Below, piece after piece: positions 23,532 through 32,177 of a DNA stretch of 64,000 nt (positions within the stretch are counted from its first letter, which is position 1; the number at the start of each line of letters is the position of its first letter). Source of the stretch: UMGS1370 sp963557065 (GTDB lineage Bacteria; Bacillota; Clostridia; Lachnospirales; Lachnospiraceae); assembly GCA_963557065.1 (NCBI GenBank), contig CAUWCT010000001.1, positions 62,001 through 126,000 of the forward strand. Direction: 5' to 3'. The notes beneath the pieces are model-generated. The model ran no database searches. It worked only from the letters and a program-made list of their open reading frames with translations, and was not told where the DNA came from. Position numbers and translations under genes: made by a program.

Positions 23532-25625
23532 ATGAAACTTTATGACTTATATGTATCTGGAATCCTTTATGGAAAACTGAATTTTGAAGCGCAGCCGGTT
23601 TCCATCAGCAAACTGGATATTGCATCCGGAACTTTTGGTTCCTGGGAACCTCTTTCAGAATCTGACAACCAGTTTTATAAAAGTTTTACCAAAATTGATT
23701 TTCTGAAACTCTCCCGACAGATTTCCCAATACGAATCTCTGCTTTCCGGAACAGGCGAATTTTCTGCTTCGCTTCCGGAAGGAGACGAGCGTTACACCAG
23801 TGAAGACGGTTTGTGGTATCTGCAAAGAGACATCAAATTTCCAAACAATAAATTAATGGAAAACGGACGTCTGCTTGCTGTCTGCTGTTCTGCCAGGGAA
23901 ATGATTTCCCTTCTGGTTCTGGAAGGACAGGAGGATAAAACCGTTTTAAAATTATGGCGGGAAACCTGGCCGGATGAAACCATTTACGGGGTACGTCATA
24001 CAGGAACGTTTCCGGTTCCCATGCGGGACGGCGTCCATCTGTCTACAAATGTTTACCTGCCGGAAGGCATCACAGAGCCGGTGCCGGCGGTATTTGTCCG
24101 CACCCCCTACGGAAAAGAAGATGGACGCGAAGTCTACTACCGCTATGTACAGCGCGGATATGCCGTAGTCATCCAGGACGTCCGCGGCCGCAACCAAAGC
24201 GAGGGAGAATGGCTTCCCAACTACCATGAGGTGGAAGACGGAGACGATACTTTAAACTGGATCGCAGACCAGACCTGGTCTTCGGGAAGTGTGGGAATGG
24301 TTGGCGGCTCTTACCTTGGCTATGTACAATGGGCTGCTGCTGCCAGCGGAAATCCTCATTTAAAAGCGTTAATCAGCGTTGTCTGTGCAGGAAGCGCCTT
24401 TATCGACCTTCCCCGTCGGGGCGGTTCTTTTACCTCTGGTATGCTGGCATGGGCCTTTGCCGTTTCCCAGAAAAAATTCCATCCAGAGTTAATGGAACGG
24501 GATGACTGGGAGGAAGTTTTAAATATCCGCCCATTAAAAGACATTCCCCAAAAAGCCCTTGGCTATCCGGTTCCATTCCTTAGCAAATGGCTGGAAGACA
24601 GCGATTATAATGATTTCTGGCGTCAGTCCAACTGGCAGGAACGCTCGAAAAAAGCCCAGATTCCGGCACTGATCCAGTCTGGCTGGTTTGATGATAACGG
24701 TATGGGTACTACAGAAGCTTTAGAAATTGTTCATGACTTCCCGGAAGGCATGAGAAAAGTCATTCTTGGTCCCTGGCAGCACAGTGGAAACAGCCGTTAC
24801 GATATGCACGGCGTGTCTTTTGGAAGCCAGGCTCTCCGCTTTGATTTAGATTATCTCTATTTCCAGTGGTTTGAGCACTATCTGAAAGGCGTGGAAAACG
24901 GCATCGACAAGAGCGCTCCAGTGGAATACTATACCGTAGGCCAGGATGCCTGGAAAACCGCTTCTAACTGGCCGGTTCCAGAGACTGTTGAAACCGATAT
25001 TTTCCTGGACAGTAAAGGAAGTGCCAATACCTCTTTAGGTAACGGAACCCTTTCCTTCCATCTTCCAGAAAAAGAAGGAACCGACAGTTATGACTACGAT
25101 CCGCAGAATCCTTCCACCCACATTATCGATATGTCGGAAAATGAAATCGAGGTTCCGGAAGATTATACCAAAGAAGAGCTCCGGCAGGATATGCTCTGCT
25201 ACACTTCCGTTCCACTTGAAAAAGACGTGGTCATCACCGGCGACCTTACAGCATCCCTTTACATCTCATCTGATGCTCCTGACACCGATTTTATGGTACG
25301 GCTTACCGATGTGGATGAAAACGGACGTTCCATTAAACTGGCAGACGGCATTTTAAGCGCCCGTTACCGGAATGGATTTGACCATGCAGAGTTTTTAACC
25401 CCTGGAGAAGTGGTAAACTTGAAAATCCGGACAACCAAGATTTCCAACTGCTTCAAAAAGGGGCATAAAATCCGGATTACCATTACTTCCAGCGCAAAGA
25501 ATTTCGTATTCCCAAACAGCAACACCAAAGGCGGCTACAACAGCCCTGATACCGTAGTTGCCCACAACACCATCCACCATGGCGGAAACTATCCATCCAA
25601 GGTGACCGTACGGCTGGAAGCATAA
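23532..25625 (+). CDS. CocE/NonD family hydrolase (S15 X-Pro dipeptidyl-peptidase-like)
   Basis: A 697-aa alpha/beta hydrolase. An unusual N-terminal region (1-150) is followed by the catalytic domain opening with GTFPVPMRDGVHLST. The nucleophile is S260 in GGSYLGY. The catalytic Asp lies in the region after ALIQSGWFDDN, and His is likely in GPWQHSG. A C-terminal jelly-roll domain (about 480-697) is typical of CocE and X-prolyl dipeptidyl peptidases. There is no signal peptide. Substrates of relatives are esters, acylated amino acids or X-Pro peptides. The context of an epimerase and possible transporter favours a peptide or amide. CAGGAGGAACAC precedes the ATG. Confidence 0.88.
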   Translation: MKLYDLYVSGILYGKLNFEAQPVSISKLDIASGTFGSWEPLSESDNQFYKSFTKIDFLKLSRQISQYESLLSGTGEFSASLPEGDERYTSEDGLWYLQRDIKFPNNKLMENGRLLAVCCSAREMISLLVLEGQEDKTVLKLWRETWPDETIYGVRHTGTFPVPMRDGVHLSTNVYLPEGITEPVPAVFVRTPYGKEDGREVYYRYVQRGYAVVIQDVRGRNQSEGEWLPNYHEVEDGDDTLNWIADQTWSSGSVGMVGGSYLGYVQWAAAASGNPHLKALISVVCAGSAFIDLPRRGGSFTSGMLAWAFAVSQKKFHPELMERDDWEEVLNIRPLKDIPQKALGYPVPFLSKWLEDSDYNDFWRQSNWQERSKKAQIPALIQSGWFDDNGMGTTEALEIVHDFPEGMRKVILGPWQHSGNSRYDMHGVSFGSQALRFDLDYLYFQWFEHYLKGVENGIDKSAPVEYYTVGQDAWKTASNWPVPETVETDIFLDSKGSANTSLGNGTLSFHLPEKEGTDSYDYDPQNPSTHIIDMSENEIEVPEDYTKEELRQDMLCYTSVPLEKDVVITGDLTASLYISSDAPDTDFMVRLTDVDENGRSIKLADGILSARYRNGFDHAEFLTPGEVVNLKIRTTKISNCFKKGHKIRITITSSAKNFVFPNSNTKGGYNSPDTVVAHNTIHHGGNYPSKVTVRLEA

Positions 25626-25648
25626 ATTTTCTGCTTATTACATTATGT

Positions 25649-25691
25649 AAGGGAACGCTTCTTCATCCAGATGATGAGGAAGCGTTCCCTT
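25649..25691. terminator. Strong hairpin terminator after the CocE gene
   Basis: AAGGGAACGCTTC (25649-25661) and GAAGCGTTCCCTT (25679-25691) form a 13-bp stem, extended inward by TCATC/GATGA with mismatches. It lies between convergent genes. It also lies about 100 bp past the PatB stop. Confidence 0.7.
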
Positions 25692-25795
25692 CTGCCGCTA
25701 CTTTCTGATCGTCCAGGGACGCATTGATATTGTCAATATTCGTTTACACTTTCTTCTCAAGAATGTTTGAAGTGTCACCTTATCTCTCACAATCT

Positions 25796-26998
25796 TTATA
25801 CAAATACGTACTTTTTCATACGGTCTAATGCTTCCATCAGTCTGCTGTTTGGCAGCGCCAGATTTGCCCGGATAGCGCAGGCGCCATGGAATCTGCGTCC
25901 ATCCTGCCATTCTACGCCAACGTCCCAGCCGGCCTGCAGCACTTCATCAATGCTCTTTCCATGTTCCCTGCACCATTCACTGCAGTCTAAGAACAGCATA
26001 TAGGTACCTTCCGGATGGGCAACCTGTACACCTTTAAAGTTCTCAGCAATATACCCGCAGGCATCGGAAACGTTTTTGCTTAATACCTGGCACAGCTCAT
26101 CTACCCATTCTGCGCCTTCTTTGCTGTATGCGCCGATTAAAGCGTGCATACTCAGCACATTCATCTGGTTGTAATGGCATTTTCCAGACTGGGCCCTGAC
26201 CCTGTCTCTTAAATACGGGTTGTAAATTACGTGATAGGATCCCACTAATCCGGCCAGATTAAAGGTCTTGGACGGTGCATACAGTGCAATGGTCCTGTTT
26301 TTGGCGTCTTCACTGACAGACTGGGTTGGAATGTGAGTGTGGCCGTCTAACAGAAGATCCGACCAGATTTCATCGGAGATGACTACGCAGTCATTGTTTT
26401 TATAGACCTCCATGGCCTTTTCAATTTCCCACTTTTCCCAGACGCGTCCGCATGGATTGTGAGGGCTGCAGAAAATAGCCAGATGAATTTTTTCTGCTTT
26501 CAGCTTTGCGTCCATATCTTCATAGTCCATTCGCCATACGCCCTGATCGTCCAGCACCAGCGGGCTATGTACCAGGCGACGTCCGCAATTGGTTAAAGAC
26601 TTGGTAAATCCCACATAAGTAGGGCTGTGTACCAGGACTGCGTCTCCTGGGGCGGAAAATGCCTGGACTGCAGATACCACGCCGCCTAATACACCGTTTT
26701 CATAACCAATTGCTTCGCTTGTCAGGTCTTCTACGTGCTTCCTCTCTTTATGCCACCAGATAATCGCATTATAGTAATTGTCAGATGGGTCAAAATATCC
26801 AAATACGGGATGCGCAATTCTCTCTGCCATAGCCTGGCAGACAGAAGGAGCGGTTGCAAAGTTCATGTCTGCAATCCACATAGGAATCGGATCAAATCCC
26901 TCTTTTGGAAGACCAGGCAGCCCCGGCTCTCCTAATGCGTCTAATGCAATGGCGTCCTTTCCCCGACGCTCCATAATCGTAGTAAAATCGTATTTCAC
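25796..26998 (-). CDS. PLP-dependent aminotransferase, PatB/MalY cystathionine beta-lyase type
   Basis: A 400-aa fold-type I PLP enzyme. K244 in APSKTFNLAG binds PLP. SPHNPCGRVW carries the cofactor-contacting Asn, and VISDEIWSDL the Asp and Tyr/Trp pair. The N-terminal PMWIADMNFATAP is typical of MalY/PatB C-S beta-lyases, which cleave cystathionine or other cysteine S-conjugates to thiol, pyruvate and ammonia. The start is GTG with AGGAGG 10 nt upstream. It follows the antiporter gene in one operon (32 bp gap). The true substrate could be another amino acid. Confidence 0.9.
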   Translation of the reverse strand: MKYDFTTIMERRGKDAIALDALGEPGLPGLPKEGFDPIPMWIADMNFATAPSVCQAMAERIAHPVFGYFDPSDNYYNAIIWWHKERKHVEDLTSEAIGYENGVLGGVVSAVQAFSAPGDAVLVHSPTYVGFTKSLTNCGRRLVHSPLVLDDQGVWRMDYEDMDAKLKAEKIHLAIFCSPHNPCGRVWEKWEIEKAMEVYKNNDCVVISDEIWSDLLLDGHTHIPTQSVSEDAKNRTIALYAPSKTFNLAGLVGSYHVIYNPYLRDRVRAQSGKCHYNQMNVLSMHALIGAYSKEGAEWVDELCQVLSKNVSDACGYIAENFKGVQVAHPEGTYMLFLDCSEWCREHGKSIDEVLQAGWDVGVEWQDGRRFHGACAIRANLALPNSRLMEALDRMKKYVFV

Positions 26999-27030
26999 GT
27001 TGAAAACCTCCTAACTGTCATTCACACGTT

Positions 27031-28350
27031 TTATTTTTTCTTTCTGTCCTTTAATCCTACCTGGATATTAAACTGAATGGTAATGAACAGCACCACCAGA
27101 ATGGCCATGGAATAGTAAGCACAGCTTACCAGGGTAATCGGATTTCCTGCTCCGGCCAACTGGGTAATTACCAGGTTTACACCATCCCAGAATACCAGGC
27201 CATTAACCGCGGTTGCACAAATATCCAGAAGGCTGGCGGTTCTTCTTGGATCAATGTCATATTTTTCGCTGATCTGTTTTGCCAGCGGTACTGCGACAAT
27301 AATCGCCGTTGTGCTTCTAAGAAGTGCTCCCATCAGGCCGGCTAATGCTGCAATGCTGTACTGGGCTCCTTTCTGGCTCTTAATGTTATTGGTCAGCTTC
27401 TGAATCAGCCAGTCAATTCCGCCATTAAAGGTAATGATTCCCATCATACCTTTTACCAGAATCGCTGTAAAGCTGACAGTCGCCATGCTTGCTAAACCAT
27501 TGGAAACTGCGTTCATTACCCCTACAAAATTGAAATCGCCATATCCAAATCCGATTATAGCAGAAATTACAATCCCTGCAAGGAGTACATGAACAACATT
27601 TAAGCCTGCAAGAGCTGCAACAATTACAAATACATACGGAACGATTTTAATAATGGAATAGGATCCGGTTTCTACTGCGCCTGGTGCGCCCTTCATACCA
27701 ATAATCAGATAAATAGCAAACACTACAAGGACAGCCGGAAGTACCATGAGGAAGTTCACCTTAAACTTATCCTTCATCTCACAGCCCATTCCTTTGGTCG
27801 CTGCAATGGTAGTATCAGAAATCATGGACAAGTTATCGCCAAACATGGCGCCTGCAGCACAGGCAGCCAGGGCGATGTTAATATTTAATCCCGTCTGGGC
27901 AACCAGTCCTGCAGTAATCGGAGCCATTGCTGTCAGTGTACCTACGGAACTTCCGATTGCCAGGGAAATCAGGCCGGAAATTATCAGAATACCCGCATAA
28001 ATCATACTGCTCGGTAAAAAGTTCAGGCACATATTTACCAGTGCGTCTGCGGCACCCATTGCCTTGCTGACAGAAGTAAATGCGCCTGCCAGAAGGAAAA
28101 TAAGAACCATCATCATGGTAGAAGAATCTGCCGCGGATTTTGTAAACTCATCCAGGCGGTCATTTACAGTTCCATTTCCATAAAGGAAGGACGTAATAAC
28201 TGCTAAAAAAGTAGCTGCCAGCACGGGGATTCCATTCTGTGACTGGGGAGTGCCGGTAATCATATTCACTATTACGTTTCCTAAAACTAATCCAATCAAT
28301 ACCACAAAAGGGAAAAACGCCATGATTCCCCAGTTTTTCTTTTCTTTCAT
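27031..28350 (-). CDS. NhaC-type Na+/H+ antiporter family membrane protein
   Basis: A 439-aa polytopic protein with 10-12 predicted helices. FGDNLSMISDTTIAATKG (about 175-195) is the characteristic NhaC/ArsB-IT motif. It could be a sodium/proton antiporter, but relatives placed with amino-acid enzymes may exchange amino or organic acids. Its operon partner is a PatB-type lyase, which favours the second reading. It has its own SigA promoter and ends in the basic tail KDRKKK. Confidence 0.82.
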   Translation of the reverse strand: MKEKKNWGIMAFFPFVVLIGLVLGNVIVNMITGTPQSQNGIPVLAATFLAVITSFLYGNGTVNDRLDEFTKSAADSSTMMMVLIFLLAGAFTSVSKAMGAADALVNMCLNFLPSSMIYAGILIISGLISLAIGSSVGTLTAMAPITAGLVAQTGLNINIALAACAAGAMFGDNLSMISDTTIAATKGMGCEMKDKFKVNFLMVLPAVLVVFAIYLIIGMKGAPGAVETGSYSIIKIVPYVFVIVAALAGLNVVHVLLAGIVISAIIGFGYGDFNFVGVMNAVSNGLASMATVSFTAILVKGMMGIITFNGGIDWLIQKLTNNIKSQKGAQYSIAALAGLMGALLRSTTAIIVAVPLAKQISEKYDIDPRRTASLLDICATAVNGLVFWDGVNLVITQLAGAGNPITLVSCAYYSMAILVVLFITIQFNIQVGLKDRKKK

Positions 28351-28481
28351 CTTTCTGCCACCTCTGTACCTATGTGTTTTTCACGTTCTGCCTAATGATG
28401 TGCCTGCCCGCGTCTGCTGTTTTTGCCCTCCTTTCTAACGTAAAGCATTTTAATCATTAAGCTACTTAACTTTATAGATAC

Positions 28482-28510
28482 AGCATACACTTATTGTCTA
28501 GTTTTGTCAA
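28482..28510 (-). promoter_or_regulatory. SigA promoter of the antiporter-lyase operon
   Basis: On the minus strand TTGACA (28505-28510), a 17-bp spacer and TATGCT (28482-28487). The leader then runs about 125 nt to the start codon. Confidence 0.7.
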
Positions 28511-28555
28511 TATTTCTTTTTAGATTTCGGATTTTTTAGTCGATTTTTCTATACT

Positions 28556-29062
28556 TCATTCAGACTGTCCTGTAATATTTCTGCTTTCTTCCACATCCAG
28601 GGCAAAAGTTTTATTCAGACGTTTTTGAATCTCAATATAAGTTTGAAAATCCTGCTCACTAAATTCTGCCAGACTTCCATAACTTCTCCGGTAACAAGCC
28701 TGCTCAAACCGGTTATGCCCCTTAAAAATCTCCCATCCGCTTTCTGTCAGATACAGCCGGTATTCCCGATTGTTTTCTTCATTTCTCACCTGCTCCATCC
28801 ATTCTTTTTTCCGCAGCTTCCGGATCAGCTGGGAACAGGCGCTGGGCGTTTTTTTCAGCATAGAAGCAATCTCCACTGCCGTAATCCCAGGATATTCCCC
28901 CACCAGATGAATCAGCTGGGATTCTGCCTGATACAAGGTAGCCGTACCGTAATCGTGGGGAATGGCATCGTATTCATTAATCAAACGGCACCCCTCATCC
29001 AGCTGATCAATCATTTCACAGTATAGTCCATAACGGCGCTTATCTTCTTCATTTTTTCCCAT
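28556..29062 (-). CDS. MarR family transcriptional regulator
   Basis: A 168-aa winged-helix repressor type. The HTH lies at about 55-110 (ITAVEIASMLKKTPSACSQLIRKL), followed by the wing EENNREYRLYLTESG. Flanking helices form the dimer interface. The ATG has AGAGAGGAC upstream. It lies upstream of, and on the same strand as, the antiporter-lyase operon, but that operon has its own promoter. The MarR promoter is overlapped by an inverted repeat that suggests autoregulation. Confidence 0.9.
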   Translation of the reverse strand: MGKNEEDKRRYGLYCEMIDQLDEGCRLINEYDAIPHDYGTATLYQAESQLIHLVGEYPGITAVEIASMLKKTPSACSQLIRKLRKKEWMEQVRNEENNREYRLYLTESGWEIFKGHNRFEQACYRRSYGSLAEFSEQDFQTYIEIQKRLNKTFALDVEESRNITGQSE

Positions 29063-29087
29063 ATTGTCCTCTCTGTCTTACATTTTA

Positions 29088-29143
29088 TAGTTTTGCAATA
29101 CTGCTTTCTTGTAACTATACTACTGTACTGCATCCTGTGTCAA
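29088..29143 (-). promoter_or_regulatory. MarR promoter with an overlapping inverted repeat
   Basis: On the minus strand TTGACA (29138-29143), an 18-bp spacer and TATAGT (29114-29119). TAGTTTTGCAA (29088-29098) and TTGTAACTA (29109-29117) are imperfect inverted half-sites that cover the -10 and start site. This arrangement fits autorepression by MarR. The -35 lies inside the end of the upstream UDG-like gene. Confidence 0.55.
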
Positions 29144-29797
29144 TTCAGAGAACTTTTTTTGCATAATTTCCCGCACCGAATCCATCAGGGCATAATGCAA
29201 AATACTGTCTTTTACCCTTGCCTCTGGATGCACAAAAGAAACAACAATTTTTCCATCTGCTTTAAAATACCAGATTCCGCGGGTCGTCTGTTTCCACTCC
29301 AAAGGCTGATCCGGATAACAGGCTTTGACAAATTCCTGGTCGGTTCCGCAGCAGACAACCAGATCCGGATTATAAAGTTTCAGTTGCCTGCAAAGAATCT
29401 GCCCATTGTCTGCCGCCGCTTTCTGTACCTGTTTTCTGTCTGAGGTATGTCCGCCCGCCGTTTTTTTCACATTTACTGCACATATTTTTTTCAGCATCCG
29501 CTCCCTACGGGACTGATTGTTCTGCTCCCAGTATTCCCACGACCAGTCTTTTTCCAAATGAAAAATTCCTTCTGTCCATCTGGCAATATTGTCCCAAGTC
29601 TGAGGCCTTCCGCCTTTTCTTAAAAAATCACACAAATCCAGAACTATTTTTCCGTTTACTTCTTTTAAAACAAACATCAGACGCATAGGGGTAGAACAAT
29701 ATTCTCCCTCTTCCACTACGCCGTCTAAAACCGCCTCCGGAACGGTTTTCCGAAGTTCTTCAAACAATGCGTTTTGTTTCTCTGTAATTGTCATCAT
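29120..29797 (-). CDS. Uracil-DNA glycosylase-like protein of unknown function
   Basis: A 225-aa soluble protein. The pattern FVLKEVN near the N-terminus, ICAVNVKKTAGG in the middle, a parallel strand LVVCCGT and VVSFVHPEARV near the C-terminus resembles the uracil-DNA glycosylase fold. The last element would occupy the place of the family's HPS loop. The usual catalytic GQDP motif is absent, so DNA repair activity should not be assumed. The ATG at 29797 (AAAGG four bases upstream) or 29794 is the likely start; an upstream TTG is less likely. It borders decayed accessory DNA. Confidence 0.6.
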   Translation of the reverse strand: MMTITEKQNALFEELRKTVPEAVLDGVVEEGEYCSTPMRLMFVLKEVNGKIVLDLCDFLRKGGRPQTWDNIARWTEGIFHLEKDWSWEYWEQNNQSRRERMLKKICAVNVKKTAGGHTSDRKQVQKAAADNGQILCRQLKLYNPDLVVCCGTDQEFVKACYPDQPLEWKQTTRGIWYFKADGKIVVSFVHPEARVKDSILHYALMDSVREIMQKKFSELTQDAVQ

Positions 29798-29822
29798 GTT
29801 ACCTTTCTGCGAATGCAAATAA

Positions 29823-29969
29823 TCCGGCTTGACTGGAAAAACAGCACCGCCGGAAAAAGAACGTGCTGAACTGATTGACGGCCAGCTCTATACTATGGCA
29901 CCGCCAAGCCGGATTCGCCAGTCCATCCTTGTTATAACTGGTTCCCTGCTCTGCCGGGGTATGACTTGA
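29823..29969 (+). pseudogene. Fragment of a Uma2/DUF820 family endonuclease gene
   Basis: An open stretch of 48 codons with no usable start. It reads ERAELIDGQLYTMAPPSRIRQ, which matches the N-terminal ELIDG.xYxMAPPS...HQ core of Uma2 (DUF820) restriction-endonuclease-like proteins. It then runs into an unrelated tail and a TGA. The rest of the about 190-aa family domain is missing. It is a remnant, not a functional gene. Confidence 0.65.
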
Positions 29970-30340
29970 CAAGATACTTCTCCACTAAGCTTTAATGTTC
30001 CACCTTTGGGATATAGGTAGTGGGACACCCTCCTTAACATTATTTTTTTCTAATTCAAGGAATATTTTATTGTTTCAATAACTTTTTCGGTTTCGATAAT
30101 TTCTAATTTTTGCACTTTAATCTCAGTTAATCCCTCAACAGTTTTGGTCGGATTTACCTCTCTGTCAATAAGTAATGTTAATGGTACATAAACAATTTAT
30201 TCTTATCTATTCTCGAATCAATATGATGAATTGCCCAAAAATGATTCCTGCAGTTAACAATTTCAACCTGTTTTAGGTGGCTGCCAAATCGTTTTTTCTT
30301 AAACTTATCTTTGCAGACAAATGCCGAAAACATACTTTTT
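29970..30340. other. Decayed non-coding region, possible accessory-DNA remnant
   Basis: About 370 bp, AT-rich and with no intact gene. On the minus strand two short open pieces remain. One (30196 to 30050) reads TLLIDREVNPTKTVEG and ends KYSLN, lysine-rich and protein-like but with no start. The other (30028 to 29888) begins with GTG after AAGGAGG, reads SHYLYPKGGTLKLSG and ends opposite the Uma2 fragment. A third open stretch (MFSAFVCKDKFKKK) lies near 30330. I do not recognise any of them. Confidence 0.4.
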
Positions 30341-30350
30341 TATTCATTCA

Positions 30351-30386
30351 AAAAATGCCATATTCTTTTGTGAATACGGCATTTTT
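30351..30386. terminator. Terminator of the GGGtGRT operon
   Basis: AAAAATGCCATATTC (30351-30365) and GAATACGGCATTTTT (30372-30386) pair with one mismatch. The stem is flanked by T runs on the minus strand, and lies 37 bp past the GGGtGRT stop codon. Confidence 0.8.
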
Positions 30387-30422
30387 ATCATATTCTATTC
30401 CAAATAATTATGCACAAATTCC

Positions 30423-31433
30423 TTAGAACTTGCCTTCCTTAGCTGCTTCCTCAATGGAAACTGCAACTGCAACAGTCATACCAACCATTGGGTTGTTTCC
30501 TGCACCGATCAGACCCATCATCTCAACGTGAGCCGGAACGGAAGAAGAACCTGCAAACTGTGCGTCAGAGTGCATACGTCCTAAGGTATCGGTCATACCA
30601 TAGGAAGCCGGGCCTGCTGCCATGTTGTCTGGATGCAGGGTACGTCCGGTACCGCCGCCGGATGCTACGGAGAAGTACTTCTTGCCAGCTTCGATACATT
30701 CCTTCTTGTAGGTACCTGCAACTGGATGCTGGAATCTGGTTGGGTTGGTAGAGTTACCAGTAATGGAAACGTCTACGTTCTCTTTCCACATGATAGCTAC
30801 ACCTTCACGAACATCGTTAGCGCCGTAGCAGTTTACTTTTGCACGCGGGCCATCGGAGTAAGCAATGCGGTTTACTTCCTTTAACTCGCCGGTGTAGTAG
30901 TCATACTGGGTCTCAACGAAGGTAAATCCGTTGATTCTTGCAATAATCTGGGCTGCATCCTTGCCTAAGCCGTTTAAGATAACGCGCAGAGGTTTCTGAC
31001 GTACTTTGTTAGCCTTTTCTGCAATACCGATTGCGCCCTCTGCTGCTGCAAAAGACTCATGGCCTGCTAAGAAGCAGAAGCAGTCAGTCTCTTCTTCCAG
31101 AAGCATCTTGCCCAGGTTTCCATGTCCCAAACCAACCTTACGCTGATCTGCAACGGATCCGGGAATACAGAATGCCTGAAGGCCTTCGCCGATTGCTGCT
31201 GCTGCATCTGCTGCCCTGGTGCAGCCCTTCTTGATTGCGATAGCAGCGCCTACAATGTATGCCCAGCAGGCATTTTCAAAACAGATTGGCTGAATGCCTT
31301 TGATCTGATTGTATACATCCAGGCCTGCGTCTTTTGTGATTTTCTCAGCTTCTTCCAGAGAAGCGATCCCGTAGCTATTTAATACGGAATTGATCTTGTC
31401 AATTCGTCTCTCATAAGATTCAAATAATGCCAT
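30423..31433 (-). CDS. GGGtGRT protein (function unknown)
   Basis: A 336-aa soluble protein of the family named for its GGGTGRTLHPDN motif, here near residue 265. Other conserved stretches are FENACWAYIVGAAIAIKKG, FLAGHESFAAAEGA and GAGNNPMVGMTVAVAVS near the end. Glycine-rich loops suggest a nucleotide- or cofactor-binding fold. No reaction is established to my knowledge. There is no signal peptide. AAAGGAGGATC precedes the ATG. It lies 51 bp after a NifU/TSCPD-like gene, a recurrent pairing in gut Clostridia, which suggests they act together on an iron-sulfur or thiol-bound substrate (inference). Confidence 0.88.
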   Translation of the reverse strand: MALFESYERRIDKINSVLNSYGIASLEEAEKITKDAGLDVYNQIKGIQPICFENACWAYIVGAAIAIKKGCTRAADAAAAIGEGLQAFCIPGSVADQRKVGLGHGNLGKMLLEEETDCFCFLAGHESFAAAEGAIGIAEKANKVRQKPLRVILNGLGKDAAQIIARINGFTFVETQYDYYTGELKEVNRIAYSDGPRAKVNCYGANDVREGVAIMWKENVDVSITGNSTNPTRFQHPVAGTYKKECIEAGKKYFSVASGGGTGRTLHPDNMAAGPASYGMTDTLGRMHSDAQFAGSSSVPAHVEMMGLIGAGNNPMVGMTVAVAVSIEEAAKEGKF

Positions 31434-31484
31434 GACTCAATGATCCTCCTTTAATTCGTCTATCAATTATTGGTTTGCTAACTA

Positions 31485-32177
31485 TTATTCTACTCTGGGG
31501 TCGATGATCTTCACTGCATCAGCAACACGGCCGTACTGGCCTTTTGCCTTCTCATATGCGGTGTTTGCGTCGTCGCCTTTCTTAATGAAATCGGTCATCT
31601 TGCCAAGGTTTACGAACTGATAGCCGATAATCTGATCGTCTTTGTCAAGAGCAATACCAGTTACATATCCTTCTGCCATTTCCAGGTAACGAGGACCTTT
31701 CTTTAAGGTTCCGTACATAGTACCTACCTGAGAACGTAAGCCCTTTCCTAAATCTTCCAGACCTGCGCCGATTGGCAGACCGTCTTCGGAGAACGCACTC
31801 TGAGTTCTGCCGTATACAATCTGTAAAAACAGCTCTCTCATAGCGGTGTTGATTGCATCACATACCAAGTCAGTGTTCAATGCCTCCAGTAAGGTTCTGC
31901 CAGGAAGAATCTCTGCTGCCATAGCTGCGGAGTGAGTCATGCCGGAGCAGCCTAATGTCTCAACCAGCGCCTCCTGAATAATGCCTTCCTTTACATTTAA
32001 GGTCAGCTTACATGCACCCTGCTGAGGAGCACACCAGCCTACGCCATGGGTTAAACCAGAGATGTCGGAGATCTGCTTAGACTGTACCCATTTTGCTTCT
32101 TCCGGAATCGGAGCAGCGCCATGGTTAACGCCCTGTGCTACTGTACACATCTTTTCTACTTCATGTGAATAAATCAT
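31485..32177 (-). CDS. NifU-like iron-sulfur cluster scaffold-type protein, partner of GGGtGRT
   Basis: A 230-aa soluble protein. The region 40-115 is NifU/TSCPD-like: GVGWCAPQQGACKLTL (C49, C56), then ETLGCSGMTHSAAMAAEILPGRTL (C77), which mirrors the GC...SSS...GKTL segment of NifU. C106 in LVCDAI could be the third ligand. The C-terminal half (120-230) is specific to this family and not recognised. It could hold a transient Fe-S cluster for the GGGtGRT protein encoded downstream. AAAGGAG precedes the ATG. Confidence 0.8.
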   Translation of the reverse strand: MIYSHEVEKMCTVAQGVNHGAAPIPEEAKWVQSKQISDISGLTHGVGWCAPQQGACKLTLNVKEGIIQEALVETLGCSGMTHSAAMAAEILPGRTLLEALNTDLVCDAINTAMRELFLQIVYGRTQSAFSEDGLPIGAGLEDLGKGLRSQVGTMYGTLKKGPRYLEMAEGYVTGIALDKDDQIIGYQFVNLGKMTDFIKKGDDANTAYEKAKGQYGRVADAVKIIDPRVE

